NCBI GenBank assembly: GCA_964400725.1
Contig: CAYNVS010000002.1
Location: 1 to 64,000, forward strand
Direction: 5' to 3'
DNA from: CAYNVS01 sp964400725
GTDB lineage: Bacteria; Myxococcota_A; SURF-8; CAYNVS01
Length of the DNA stretch: 64,000 nucleotides
The position numbers were made by a program, and so were the translations under genes. Below, piece by piece: positions 41,601 through 51,291 of this stretch (the first letter of the stretch is position 1; the number at the start of each line of letters is the position of its first letter). The notes below the pieces were generated by a model. The model was given only the letters and a program-made list of their open reading frames with translations, was not told the DNA's origin and did no database searches.

Positions 41601-44600
41601 AAAATTACCAAAACATACAGGGTTTCACCGTTGACAAGACGGCTCCGGAAGTAACCGACAAACTAGTCGAGCCGCAAAAAGCCAATTTGAAGGAAGGCGA
41701 CGCGGTAAAGGTAAGTTTCAACGTCGCTAAACCGCTCGAAACCCCTCCCGTAGTCGCGCTGGGGAAATCGACCATGACGCTAGCCGAAACGCCGGACGAA
41801 GGTTACGTTTACACTTTTAACTATACCGTTAAAAAAGAAGACGGCGAAGGCGTCGCGCTGGCAATGGCCGAGCTTCACGATCAAGCGGGCAACGTCAAGT
41901 TCGAGGAGCTCGCCCGTTTCCGTTTCGATTTTACCAAGCCCTACATCGTTTCGTCGGTTCCTCAGCCCCCGTTGGGAAGGGCTAACTCGGTTATAATATA
42001 CTCTTTAACGGTCAGCGAGGAGCTTGCGGGGAACCCGGCGCACATCCTCGTTCCGCAGTCGCCCGACTTTGCCGGACCGACGGCCAACGGCGCGGAATTC
42101 CGTTACTCTTACTACGTTGCGGAATCGACGCCGAAAACGAAGTACGAGCTTAAATTCGACTTATGCGATTTGGCCGGAAACTGCGCGTACGGTTTAGACG
42201 CCTCTTCGTTCGAGGCCGACGGAGTCGCGCCTTGGTATTACGATCTTGAAATTCCGCAGACGCTTTTCAAACGAGGCGAAACGGTCGTCGTAAGGTTTAA
42301 GGCGTCCGAGGAGCTCGCCAAAGAGCCTGCGGTAATTCTCGGCTCGATTCAAATGGATTTGAATTCTTCCGACGGTCTCGCCTTCGAGTACGTCCACCAA
42401 ACCGATCAGTACGACCTCGACGGTTCGTATCAAGTCAGAATAGAGCTTGAGGATAAAGCGGGCAACCAATTTTCCGTCGTCGCCGGAGGGAACGTCGTTT
42501 TCGACTTTTCCAAACCCGGCGCAGCGAGCGCGGGCGCAAGCCCCGACCCCGCTAAAAAGGGCGCGGAGATTAAGTATCTCGTAACTTTGACGGAACCGAT
42601 AGCAAACGAAGTCTCCATGACCGCCGCAACCATCGACGGCGCGGGCGCGGTTATCGACTTTGGAAAAGCGTCGGCCAACGGCTTGAACCTTGTATGGAAA
42701 AAAACGGTCGGCGCGAATTTTGTCTCCGGAGAATACGGCGTTACGCTCGACTCGCTTTGCGACGCGGCGGGAAACTGCGACTTTAACGTAAAGACAACCG
42801 GCTTCGTCGTAGACGTCTCGCCTCCTTCTATCGCTTCTTCCCCCGCATTTTCGCTGACTCCCGCGGCCGGAACAAAACTCAAAAAAGACGACTCGCTTAC
42901 GCTTTCCTTTTCCGTAACCGAAGATATGAAACAAATGTACGGCGGAACCGGACTTGCCGAAGGGTATCCCATCGTCCGAGCGGGATCGTACGAAGCGAAT
43001 CAGGTTCAGGCCGCCGAGGGCTTCGACTATACTTTCGTTTATCAAGCCAAAGGAACCGAGTCCGAAGGAGCCGCCGGAGTCGTCGTCGAGCTCATGGACA
43101 AAGCGGGAAACACCGCGAGCTTCAACCTCGGAGCGTTCGTCTTCGATTTCACGAAGCCGATTCTGCTTTCCTCGTCCGCGGCGCCGAAGAACGCCAAGGC
43201 CGGAACGCGGATAGTTTACGAAATTTCGACGAGCGAAAAATTGAAACAACCGCCCGCGCTCGTAATCGGCGGAACGAAACAGCTTAATTTCGTTTACCTT
43301 GAGGGAACTACCTATAAATTCGAGTACACAGCGGCTTTGAACGATTCGGGCGACTACTCCGCTACGATTTCGCTCGTTGACGAGGCCGGCAACGAAAACA
43401 AAGGTCTCGCCGGCGACGCGTTTAAAATCGACGCGATCGTTCCGACTCTTGCCAACGCCTCGACCGACCGCGCGAAATACAGCAAGACGGAGGGATACAA
43501 CCTCGTAACTTTGAAATTCGACTTGAGCGAAGACGTCGGCGCGGGGCTGTCGGTCAAACTTTCGGGCGAGGATATGACCTGCAACGCCTACCAGCCGGGA
43601 GCGCGCGACAACCATACCTGCACATACAACGCAACGACGAGTTCGCAGAGCGAAGGAACCAAAAACATAATAATTACCGCGACTGACGCCGCTGGAAACT
43701 CGGCGACTTCAAGCGTTGCGGTCGCATTCGACTTTACCAAGCCGACGCCTCTGTCCTCTTCGGTTTCTCCGAAAAACGCCAAAGAAGGAGCGTCGATTGT
43801 TTATGAAATCTCGCCCAGCGAGCCGCTCCTTTCGCCTCCGGTTCTTTACGTCGCCGGCCCTAAATCTCTTAATTTCCAGCGCATCAACGGAACGACTTAC
43901 AAGTTCGGCTATTCGGCGAAATACGGCGACGACGGCGATTATTCTGTTGTATTCGACTTGACCGACGAGGCCGGCAACGAAAACAAAGGTCTCGCCGGCG
44001 ACGGGTTTAAAATCGACGCGATCGTTCCGACTCTTGCCAACGCCTCGACCGACCGCGCGAAATACAGCAAGACGGAGGGATACAACCTCGTAACTTTGAA
44101 ATTCGACTTGAGCGAAGACGTCGGCGCGGGGCTGTCGGTCAAACTTTCGGGCGAGGATATGACCTGCAACGCCTACCAGCCGGGAGCGCGCGACAACCAT
44201 ACCTGCACATACAACGCAACGACGAGTTCGCAGAGCGAAGGAACCAAAAACATAATAATTACCGCGACTGACGCCGCTGGAAACTCGGCGACTTCAAGCG
44301 TTGCGGTCGCATTCGACTTTACCAAGCCGACGATAATTACAGCGGGCGTTACGCCTCTTCACGCCAAGGAAGGACAGAAAATTTACTATGAATTAACGCC
44401 GGACGAACCGTTGGCTTCGGTTCCGGATTTTACCGCGCTAGGCCCTTCCCAACTTAATTTCTTTTACGTCGGCGGCACGGCGTATAAATTTATGCACAAC
44501 CCGTTTAACGGCGGGGACGGTCATTATACGGTCGAGATAACGCTTATCGACGAAGCCGGAAACAAGGCCGAAAACCTGACGACCGATAAAACGGGCGCCG

Positions 44601-47600
44601 CTTTGCCGGCTTTCAACATCGACACCGCGATACCGACGATAACCGGAATGAGAATCGTTAATAAATCGCTGGGAACTACGGCGGATTCGTTCAGCGCGCA
44701 GCCGGGTTACAACGAAATTTCTCTCTTTTTCAAGGTGGCCGAAAATCTGGGGCCGGGCGCGTCGGGTTTAACGCTTTACATTAATATTCCAAACGGAGAC
44801 GACGCTTTCGAGCTGGTGAACCGGGCGAACAATCCCGACGGCACGGTCGATTACGAGTTCAAGCACGAAGTAGTTTTGGCCGACGGCGAAGGAATGCGCA
44901 CGATTTCGGTAACGACCGCCGACGCCGCTGGCAATTCGGACTCCGGCCAAGCCAACCTGACCTTCGACTTTACGCCTCCCCGAATTGTCTCCTCTTCGGC
45001 GAGCCCCAACCCGGCCGGAATGTCGGCGACGATTAAATACCAGATAACCGTTTCCGAGCCTTTGGCGCACTATCCTCAAATGTCCGCAAGCCCGCCCACA
45101 AGCGAAGGCGGCTGGGACTTAATAGCCGATTCCGCGCTGTCTTACACGTACAGGCACGTCGTAGCGGCTGGCGACACCGGCGACTATTTCGGCTCCATAA
45201 CAAATTTATGCGACAAGCTGTACAACTGCGCCTCCGCCGCGCAAATCGGCGACGGCTTCTCCATCGACGCCATTAGCCCGCAGGTGGCGGGCAAGACGAT
45301 GGAGCCGGACAGCGGCTCCTATTTGAAGACCGGAGGACGCGTTAAAGTAAACTTTATAGTCAACGAAAATAAAGAACTCGACGGCTTCCCCTCCGTCAAG
45401 CTCGGCCCATTCGCTATGATTAGGCAGATACCTAACGACGTCGGGTTCCAGCATACCTATTATTACGATTTCGGCGGAAGCGAACCGGAAACGATGTACG
45501 TCGCGCTGATAGAGCTTCGAGACAAGGCGGGAAATCAGTCCAGCACGGCCGCCGGCAACGTAATATACGATCGGACAAATCCGAGCGTGATAAGCGCCAA
45601 CCCCAGTCCGCTTTACGCCAAGAAGGGGGATACGCTTTATTACGACATTCTGACGAACGAACCGCTCGGCTCGCATCCGACCGTTGTGGTCGAGCACGAG
45701 ACTCTCGGCGTTATAGCGGACTTTTTTGATTACGTGGCCGATACGTCGTATAAATTCTCGCGTTTGATAGGCGCCGGAGACGCAAACGGCCGTTACAGAG
45801 TTTATATTACAATTTACGACAAGGCTCTGAACTCGTACTACACGGACGCCGGAAGCGGTTTCAACGTAGATATAACGAAGCCGGAAATCTCGAACGTGGA
45901 GCTCAACGGCGGAGCGACGCATCTGTTCAGCGACGCGATGAACCACGACCTTATGGAGATAAAGTTCGACGTTTCGGAAAATCCGTACAATCTTGAAGTA
46001 ACGCTCGACAGTCAGGAGCAGATATTTGGAACTACTTGGCTGGACGGATCGGTTTACAAAAACGTTTTCTACAAGCAGGTCGAAAAGGCGTTCGGAGAAG
46101 GAACGCATATTATCGCGATTAAAACGCTCGACGCGGCCGGGAATTCCGACTTCAAATCAATCGCCGCCACCTTCGACTTCACCAAGCCCGACCTCGTTTC
46201 CGGCTCCGCCGCTATGCGGTACGTGCCGGGAAGCGGCAACATGCTGTCCAATCCGAAGGGCGCGAAAGTCGGCACCAAAGTCGACGTATCGTTCATCGTA
46301 ACCGAGCTTCTAAGCCAAAACCCAATCGTTTCGTTCGGAGGAATTTACCAATTCAAGCTGACGAGCGCGCTCAGCTACGCTTACCAATACGAATACGAAA
46401 CGAAGGCGAATCCGCCGGAAGGAGCATGGACGGTTCAAGCGAAACTTTACGATTTGGCCGGAAATATGAACGAGATTAATTTCCCGTTCGACCCTCTGGT
46501 TATAGATTCAACTCCTCCGTCCGCGCCCGACACCGCTACCGACGGCATGGTCGTAATAAAGCGCGTCCCATGGGGAGCCGAAGAAACGGACTACAACGGA
46601 GAGCTGCACGCGGTATTCGCGCCCGCGTCTCTCGATGAAGGAACTTACGTAAATATTTGGGAATCGGCCGTGAAAACGACGCCGATGTACACGGGGCAAA
46701 TTGAAGCCAACGGCGGAGCCGACTTCAATTTGGGTTACGTCGATAAAACCGGATTGTGGGTTTCGGCGATGGACGGTTCGGGCAACGAGTCGCCCAGAGT
46801 AAAAATTTACGACGGGAAATGGATCGCCACGCTCAACGGAAAAATCGCCGGATCGCGCTATGAAAATCCTCACAACCTTTTATACGCAAACCATAACGTC
46901 CTGCTGAATAACGCTTCGACGCCCATAGCCGGCTGGCCTGCGCCCGACCAATTCCTTTCCGAAACGAAACAGTCGAAACTGGACGCGCTTTATTTCAAAG
47001 GAGACGGGAACAAGGCGGCGCATTATACGGCCGAGTGTCTCGCGTGGGTGAACGACATACCGAGAACCGACAGAGCCAAGTTCGAGCCGTATAGAGGAAC
47101 TTTCTCGGAATGGACGGCGAACAGCGGCGGCAGCGAGGCGGTTCTCTCCAAAGGGTTCGAGGCCGGCAAACGCCTCAAAACTTTGGTGAATTTTTCGGAA
47201 AACGGAACGTACTCGTGGGCTGATTTCGTTGCGGAGCTTATAAACCCCGACTGCCAGTATTTCGGCTACAACGGCCATTCTTCCATAAGATACGACTTCT
47301 GCACCGCGGTATCAATATCTATCGAAACGACCGATACGCCGCCGGTTCGCGCTCAAGCGTCGATGATTTACCTGCCGAAAAAGGCCAAAGCCTTCATGTT
47401 CGGCGGGACGGGACTTGGCGGAGCCGAGCTGCGCGACGCGTGGCTGTGGGACTCGCTGGGCTCGCAATGGATCGTCCTGCCGACGACGAACGCGCCTTTC
47501 GGACGCGAAAAACCCGCGCTCGCCTACGACGACCATAACGACAGGGTTTACATGTTTGGCGGCAGCGCGGACGGCGTGAATTACCGAGACTTTTGGTATT

Positions 47601-50600
47601 ACGATTTCGCTCTTGAAGGCTGGGTTGAGGTGGAGAAAAACGGAGCATGGCCGGAAGCCAGACCCGAACCGGCTTTGGCGTACGACCCGGCGCGAAGGTT
47701 GATATATCTGACGGGTTATTCCGAGCCGGACGACGGACAGGTATGGACGTGGAACGGCGCCCAGTGGAACGCCGTCGGAAGCGCGTCGGGCGAGCGCTAC
47801 TTCTTCAACCGCGCCAACGGCTATTTCTTCGGGTATTCTCAACGCGGCGGCGTCTTCTTCCCGGATACGAACGACTATTTCCCGATAGTTTCGGAGTACA
47901 GCGGAGGCGCGTTGCGCGGAACTCCGGCTATTGCGGTCGATCCGAACGGCAAGACGTACCTCTTCGGCGGAAAATACAGCTATCCGTCTTGGCCTCAACA
48001 AAGCGCCGATCATTTTTACGAGCTCGATTTCTTCCAGACAAAGAAGATTAATCCGTCTAACAAGCCTCCCGGCGGCAGCGTAATTGCGAGCGCGTTCAAC
48101 CCGTACTACGGCTACCTTATGGTCGTCGGCGCGGGCGACGGCAACCCGAATACCTACATTTACGACGGGAACGACTGGACGCTTAAATCCGATTCGGCTC
48201 CAATGGTTACGACTTGGGGCGCGCTGGGTTACAATCCCGACGACAACTCGATGATTTTCTACAACAATAACAAAACCACCTACCAATACGATTATGCGAC
48301 GAACACTTGGCGCGAGGTTTGCGTTTCGGCCGAATGCGGACAATCTCTTCCGCCCGTCGGAGGATGGTTCGTGCAGGACGGAAAACGAAACAGGCTGGTT
48401 TACGCGGTAAACAACCCCGGCCCCGGAACCTCGATGAGCTTTTACCGCTGGGACGGAACCGCGGCTAAATGGAGCATTATTTGCAACGAACAGATTTGCA
48501 GCTTCCCGCTTTCCAACCAGATTCAGGAAATTTCCGAATTCAACGGCGGAACGCTGATAATCAACCCGACTTACACGCCTTTAGTCTGGAATTTCGACGA
48601 TTTCTCGCTGCGGCAGCTTTGCGTGGACGAGGCTTGGACGGTTGATTCGGATTGGTACTGGTCGCACACGCAGAAAACCACTTTCTCTTACGCCAGAAAC
48701 AGGCTTGAAAGCCTTTATTTCGGCGACACGTTCAGCACCGGCGGCATGATGGGATACTTTAAGCCGTACGTGAAAATCGGCGTAATGTCGGAAAGAAGGC
48801 CGAACGCGATGCTTTCCTTCTCGATCGCCGACGCGAAAATATTATCGAATTACAGCCGCGCAAAAATTAAGAACTTCATAAAAAGCATGACTCTCAAATT
48901 AACGGTCGGAGCGGAAAGCCGCTCGTCCGACGGATCGCAATACTTCGCCGGAGGGTACGTTTTCGCTTACTCGCCGCAGGGCGAAGTCTGGGTTCCTCTC
49001 GCTCAGTTCGCGGGAGTTCCCGGAAGCCTCGAAAACGTCTCGGCAACGGCGGGGCAGGACTTCGACTGCAATAATCTGCCCGCCTTTACGCCCAACGAAC
49101 ATTACTATTTTAACGGCGGCAGAGCCTACTGCGCGGGGCTGGGGCTGACCGACTTAATAGGATACGACGGAACGATTAAAATACTCGTCTCGCCCATAGG
49201 CGTAAACGGCTCGTTCGCCGGAGCGCAGGTCGTTTTGGATTACGCGGAACTGATTATCGACTACACCAGCGATCCGTCGAACTGCGTTCCTTATTGCGAA
49301 AAATTCAGCTGCGCCGACGACGGATGCGGAAACCCCTGCCCGTGTCCGGCGGGATACTCCTGCGGCTCGACCGGCTCATGCACTCTTTCAATTCCCGACG
49401 GCGACGAGGAAACCGACGGCGACGTCGAAGAGACCGAGGGAGAAACCGAAGTCGAGGAAGAAGCTCCGGCCTGCCCCAACGACGACCCCAACACGCCTTC
49501 GGCGATTACGCTTTCGAGCGGAATTCAGACGTTTACCGGCTCGACCTGCGGATGCTCGGACGATTACTCGGCGGGATGCGGCGGCGATCACGCTCCGGAC
49601 GCGGTCTTTTTAATCTCCGCTCCGACCGGCGTCAAAGGTAAATTTACCGCGCAGGTTTCGGGCTTCGACACGGTCATGTATATAGTCATAGACGATATGT
49701 CGAACAGCCCGATAGAATGCAACGACGACGCGGATCCGCCGGGCGGATACGGCAGCGCGCTTTCGGAATACGAGCTTAAAGCCGGCGGAAAAGCGTATAT
49801 CTTCATCGACGGTTACGGCGATTCGTGCGGCTCCTATACGCTCACCGTCAACGGAACTATAACCGGAACCTGCGGCAACGACGTATGCGCAACCGCCGCC
49901 GTCATTCCCGCGTCCAGTTCTGGAACGTATAATTATAACGGCGAGATGTGCGCATGTTCCGACCATTATAATATAAACGGAACCTACGGAGTAAACGCCC
50001 GCGACGCGGTTTACGCCTTTACGACAAGCTCGACGCAGGACACGTGGGGCGAGTTCTCAAGTCTGGGAACCGGCTTTACCTCTATCGTTTCGCTTTGGGA
50101 AACGTGCCCGAATACCGGCTCTCCCGCAGCTTATACGTGGGGCGAAGGACAGAAAATTTCGAGACTTCTTAACCGCGGCGCGACGTATTACGTAATGCTC
50201 GACAGTTATTGGTCGGATTCCTGCGGAGCCTATACCTTCGACGCTAAAATAGACCTGCTGAGCTGCCCGAACGACACCTGCGCCGCGGCTACAATTATTC
50301 CTTTCGTAACGGACGTCGATAGGCATTACCGCAACAATTACTGCCCGTGCTCCGCGGACTATTACGCCTATTTCGGCTACGATACGAAGGACGCGGTTTA
50401 CAAATTCACCGTTCCGCAAAACGGCAGGAAATACCTGTTTACCGCCGATTTGGATTCCGATTACGGAAACGAGCTTTCGTTGTGGAACGGATGCCCCAGT
50501 TCGGCGTCGCAGGAGGCGAGGGACAGCGGCTGGGATAAAGTGTACATTTACAGTCTGCTGAACAATATGTTCGCGACGACGTATTACGTTCTGGTTGACG

Positions 50601-51079
50601 GTTACTCGTCCAGCGGCGGCTGCAACTACTACGATTTCAACGCCCGCATATCAGACGTTACGTGCGCAAACGATACGAAAGCGTCGGCGACAACGATTTC
50701 GGGCTCGCCGGGAACGAACGTTTACAACGGCTACACCTACGCCTGCGTAAACAACTACAGCGGCTCCTGCGGCGGAGCTTCATACGACGCATTCTTCAAG
50801 TTTACCGGCAACGCCGGCTACGATTACAATTTTAAAATCGAGGGATATTTAGTCGGACGACCCGATTATACCTACAGCCCGATTATTACGCTGTTCAAAG
50901 ACGGCTCGCCGGAAGTTGAGATCGCCTGCTCGGCCGCATCCGGAAAAGAAACCGAGTTGACTCCCTCAATGATCGGGACTCTTACGACGGGCGCAACGTA
51001 TTATATCGTCGTTGACGGAGGAAGCGCCGGAGCTACTGTCGGAGGTTACAAACTGACAAGCTCGATAACGGTAAAATAA
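38666..51079 (+). CDS. Giant surface lipoprotein: about 25 Ig-like repeats, kelch region, Cys-rich module and four PPC-like domains
   Basis: 4137 residues. A lipoprotein signal ends in LAVSC. From about residue 70 to 2650 there are about 25 tandem repeats of roughly 100 residues, each with an FDFT-PP-like start and a D-x-AGN-like turn, as in bacterial Ig-like adhesin repeats. Residues about 2890-3300 contain kelch-like units (MFGGTGLGGAELRDAWLW, MFGGSADGVNYRDFWYY), a small Cys-rich module (DDGCGNPCPCPAGYSCG) lies at about 3550 and an acidic spacer (DGDEETDGDVEETEGE) follows. Then four repeats of about 130 residues opening CPNDxC / CGNDxC resemble pre-peptidase C-terminal (PPC) domains. The protein is anchored at the N-terminus and lacks a C-terminal sorting tail. 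Probable adhesion or matrix role; ligand unknown. A near-identical internal duplication is listed separately. Confidence 0.8.
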   Translation: MLPNSLRLGFVFSFLAGFGALAVSCNMPLDIQPDVTITCKSDSDCPGGYTCKTEIGCVLATGGDKTAPQLSEKTLTPATVKADGKISAGFTVDERLFMTPKVVFKKGETVGGEFTVVKEPKADDAEQKYAFEYSVKGNETEGSMNVAAEGVVDKSGNTPGEIILGEVTFDFTPPQIASCSVSENANKPAKESDALEVKIGVTEELGADPAVILINADSSDGAAFFKTNYDSVSKVYTYSLAVDKSMGEGARGLRIKMSDAAGNKKAVDFASAWSFDFTPPALVNSQVAPEIAGPSASVSAQFDASEELAFVSSVVLSSDASGEEEIEMELAGAPVGLHYAYRYDAKKISDKITKIYKVIAKKIADKAGNETESVEIGTVTIDTIPPKFTGNPVSVNKTRFKESEELIVSFTADETLLSAAAYVDFGSRRVELTKKSVSQDGLTFEYSHVAASDDPEGSGMVAVVITDLAGNNGEEARIGPVIFDFTAPSVMSSDAQPAFAKLSDSLYYSLTASEEIAEAPTLIVNPPLDLGAAEKQSGSNAYVWRLKIADGSLDGSYEVKAVFCDLAGNCAPQEGLAAKGFRIDGTLPKITEPKVYPQLAKEGDEVTVEFVLDDKLSGDPSVKIGGAPADSFTFDDRTKTYKFIYAAKKTDRDGVKNVYITATDEALNSTSELLSQTVAFDFTAPAAISAYATPSKQKVGGDVVITITVSEELSQTDGITVTINPPLSLKSGAPLGRTYVYTHNVKDEDAAGIYSFAVALKDAAGNDSGELTDAAWTFEIDKTTPEVSDVEVGRKNEAGEIVAGFIKGGDVLWALFKVNKELAQEPIVKCGDLLMNGGFNEESGLYEFSRPIASSDADGSFAVTTELRDKIGNVKFFNLGAVTIDNLAPFVADSSAQPSFAKLSAMVVLTITANELLDESTLALLVEPKDGSNGLAEAFVYAGRSGLSYSYKRKIADEDSAGEYAAKIKFCDLAGNCLENYQNIQGFTVDKTAPEVTDKLVEPQKANLKEGDAVKVSFNVAKPLETPPVVALGKSTMTLAETPDEGYVYTFNYTVKKEDGEGVALAMAELHDQAGNVKFEELARFRFDFTKPYIVSSVPQPPLGRANSVIIYSLTVSEELAGNPAHILVPQSPDFAGPTANGAEFRYSYYVAESTPKTKYELKFDLCDLAGNCAYGLDASSFEADGVAPWYYDLEIPQTLFKRGETVVVRFKASEELAKEPAVILGSIQMDLNSSDGLAFEYVHQTDQYDLDGSYQVRIELEDKAGNQFSVVAGGNVVFDFSKPGAASAGASPDPAKKGAEIKYLVTLTEPIANEVSMTAATIDGAGAVIDFGKASANGLNLVWKKTVGANFVSGEYGVTLDSLCDAAGNCDFNVKTTGFVVDVSPPSIASSPAFSLTPAAGTKLKKDDSLTLSFSVTEDMKQMYGGTGLAEGYPIVRAGSYEANQVQAAEGFDYTFVYQAKGTESEGAAGVVVELMDKAGNTASFNLGAFVFDFTKPILLSSSAAPKNAKAGTRIVYEISTSEKLKQPPALVIGGTKQLNFVYLEGTTYKFEYTAALNDSGDYSATISLVDEAGNENKGLAGDAFKIDAIVPTLANASTDRAKYSKTEGYNLVTLKFDLSEDVGAGLSVKLSGEDMTCNAYQPGARDNHTCTYNATTSSQSEGTKNIIITATDAAGNSATSSVAVAFDFTKPTPLSSSVSPKNAKEGASIVYEISPSEPLLSPPVLYVAGPKSLNFQRINGTTYKFGYSAKYGDDGDYSVVFDLTDEAGNENKGLAGDGFKIDAIVPTLANASTDRAKYSKTEGYNLVTLKFDLSEDVGAGLSVKLSGEDMTCNAYQPGARDNHTCTYNATTSSQSEGTKNIIITATDAAGNSATSSVAVAFDFTKPTIITAGVTPLHAKEGQKIYYELTPDEPLASVPDFTALGPSQLNFFYVGGTAYKFMHNPFNGGDGHYTVEITLIDEAGNKAENLTTDKTGAALPAFNIDTAIPTITGMRIVNKSLGTTADSFSAQPGYNEISLFFKVAENLGPGASGLTLYINIPNGDDAFELVNRANNPDGTVDYEFKHEVVLADGEGMRTISVTTADAAGNSDSGQANLTFDFTPPRIVSSSASPNPAGMSATIKYQITVSEPLAHYPQMSASPPTSEGGWDLIADSALSYTYRHVVAAGDTGDYFGSITNLCDKLYNCASAAQIGDGFSIDAISPQVAGKTMEPDSGSYLKTGGRVKVNFIVNENKELDGFPSVKLGPFAMIRQIPNDVGFQHTYYYDFGGSEPETMYVALIELRDKAGNQSSTAAGNVIYDRTNPSVISANPSPLYAKKGDTLYYDILTNEPLGSHPTVVVEHETLGVIADFFDYVADTSYKFSRLIGAGDANGRYRVYITIYDKALNSYYTDAGSGFNVDITKPEISNVELNGGATHLFSDAMNHDLMEIKFDVSENPYNLEVTLDSQEQIFGTTWLDGSVYKNVFYKQVEKAFGEGTHIIAIKTLDAAGNSDFKSIAATFDFTKPDLVSGSAAMRYVPGSGNMLSNPKGAKVGTKVDVSFIVTELLSQNPIVSFGGIYQFKLTSALSYAYQYEYETKANPPEGAWTVQAKLYDLAGNMNEINFPFDPLVIDSTPPSAPDTATDGMVVIKRVPWGAEETDYNGELHAVFAPASLDEGTYVNIWESAVKTTPMYTGQIEANGGADFNLGYVDKTGLWVSAMDGSGNESPRVKIYDGKWIATLNGKIAGSRYENPHNLLYANHNVLLNNASTPIAGWPAPDQFLSETKQSKLDALYFKGDGNKAAHYTAECLAWVNDIPRTDRAKFEPYRGTFSEWTANSGGSEAVLSKGFEAGKRLKTLVNFSENGTYSWADFVAELINPDCQYFGYNGHSSIRYDFCTAVSISIETTDTPPVRAQASMIYLPKKAKAFMFGGTGLGGAELRDAWLWDSLGSQWIVLPTTNAPFGREKPALAYDDHNDRVYMFGGSADGVNYRDFWYYDFALEGWVEVEKNGAWPEARPEPALAYDPARRLIYLTGYSEPDDGQVWTWNGAQWNAVGSASGERYFFNRANGYFFGYSQRGGVFFPDTNDYFPIVSEYSGGALRGTPAIAVDPNGKTYLFGGKYSYPSWPQQSADHFYELDFFQTKKINPSNKPPGGSVIASAFNPYYGYLMVVGAGDGNPNTYIYDGNDWTLKSDSAPMVTTWGALGYNPDDNSMIFYNNNKTTYQYDYATNTWREVCVSAECGQSLPPVGGWFVQDGKRNRLVYAVNNPGPGTSMSFYRWDGTAAKWSIICNEQICSFPLSNQIQEISEFNGGTLIINPTYTPLVWNFDDFSLRQLCVDEAWTVDSDWYWSHTQKTTFSYARNRLESLYFGDTFSTGGMMGYFKPYVKIGVMSERRPNAMLSFSIADAKILSNYSRAKIKNFIKSMTLKLTVGAESRSSDGSQYFAGGYVFAYSPQGEVWVPLAQFAGVPGSLENVSATAGQDFDCNNLPAFTPNEHYYFNGGRAYCAGLGLTDLIGYDGTIKILVSPIGVNGSFAGAQVVLDYAELIIDYTSDPSNCVPYCEKFSCADDGCGNPCPCPAGYSCGSTGSCTLSIPDGDEETDGDVEETEGETEVEEEAPACPNDDPNTPSAITLSSGIQTFTGSTCGCSDDYSAGCGGDHAPDAVFLISAPTGVKGKFTAQVSGFDTVMYIVIDDMSNSPIECNDDADPPGGYGSALSEYELKAGGKAYIFIDGYGDSCGSYTLTVNGTITGTCGNDVCATAAVIPASSSGTYNYNGEMCACSDHYNINGTYGVNARDAVYAFTTSSTQDTWGEFSSLGTGFTSIVSLWETCPNTGSPAAYTWGEGQKISRLLNRGATYYVMLDSYWSDSCGAYTFDAKIDLLSCPNDTCAAATIIPFVTDVDRHYRNNYCPCSADYYAYFGYDTKDAVYKFTVPQNGRKYLFTADLDSDYGNELSLWNGCPSSASQEARDSGWDKVYIYSLLNNMFATTYYVLVDGYSSSGGCNYYDFNARISDVTCANDTKASATTISGSPGTNVYNGYTYACVNNYSGSCGGASYDAFFKFTGNAGYDYNFKIEGYLVGRPDYTYSPIITLFKDGSPEVEIACSAASGKETELTPSMIGTLTTGATYYIVVDGGSAGATVGGYKLTSSITVK
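43379..43747 (+). repeat. Direct repeat copy 1 (369 bases)
   Basis: Matches copy 2 with one visible difference (GCG against GGG in the Ala/Gly codon). It encodes an Ig-like repeat of the giant lipoprotein, with its flanking joints. Offset 585 bases, 195 residues. Confidence 0.9.
43964..44332 (+). repeat. Direct repeat copy 2 (369 bases)
   Basis: The partner of 43379-43747. The other repeats in the gene are diverged at DNA level, so this pair is a recent duplication, gene conversion or an assembly product. Confidence 0.9.
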
Positions 51080-51095
51080 AAAACGCCGATTCGTT

Positions 51096-51128
51096 CTCGA
51101 AGGGCGCCGAACGCGCGCGCCTTTCGAG
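51096..51128 (+). terminator. Long hairpin after the giant gene
   Basis: CTCGAAGGGCGC pairs with GCGCCTTTCGAG (one G-T pair) around nine bases, 17 bases after the stop. There is no direct T run; a weaker second hairpin, GCAG/CTGC at 51145-51161, is followed by six T and may finish termination. Confidence 0.5.
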
Positions 51129-51255
51129 GACGAAGAAGCGGCGGGCAGTTACGCGTCCTGCGTTTTTTCGCCCGGCTATAAAAATAGTCCCTTCAAAAAG
51201 CCGTTCATGCTTACGACGAACGCTCCGCTTTTAACGGAATAACTCTTTATTTTAT

Positions 51256-51284
51256 TTTGGCGCGCATGACAAAACGGTTATAAT
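51256..51284 (+). promoter_or_regulatory. Candidate promoter with possible leaderless start
   Basis: TTTGGC, a 17-base spacer and perfect TATAAT, ending only eight bases before ATG 51292. Transcription would begin at or next to the start codon, and no ribosome site is present. Confidence 0.45.
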
Positions 51285-51291
51285 ATATTTT

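Noticed and set aside
42194..43615. A long open frame of 473 codons on the minus strand
   Set aside because: It lies wholly inside the giant lipoprotein gene in antisense, lacks a ribosome site and reads as Arg/Val-rich low-quality protein; a shadow of codon bias.
45206..46108. A 300-codon minus-strand frame
   Set aside because: Antisense to the Ig-like repeat region; no motif, no ribosome site.
47312..48343. A 343-codon minus-strand frame
   Set aside because: Antisense to the kelch region of the giant gene.
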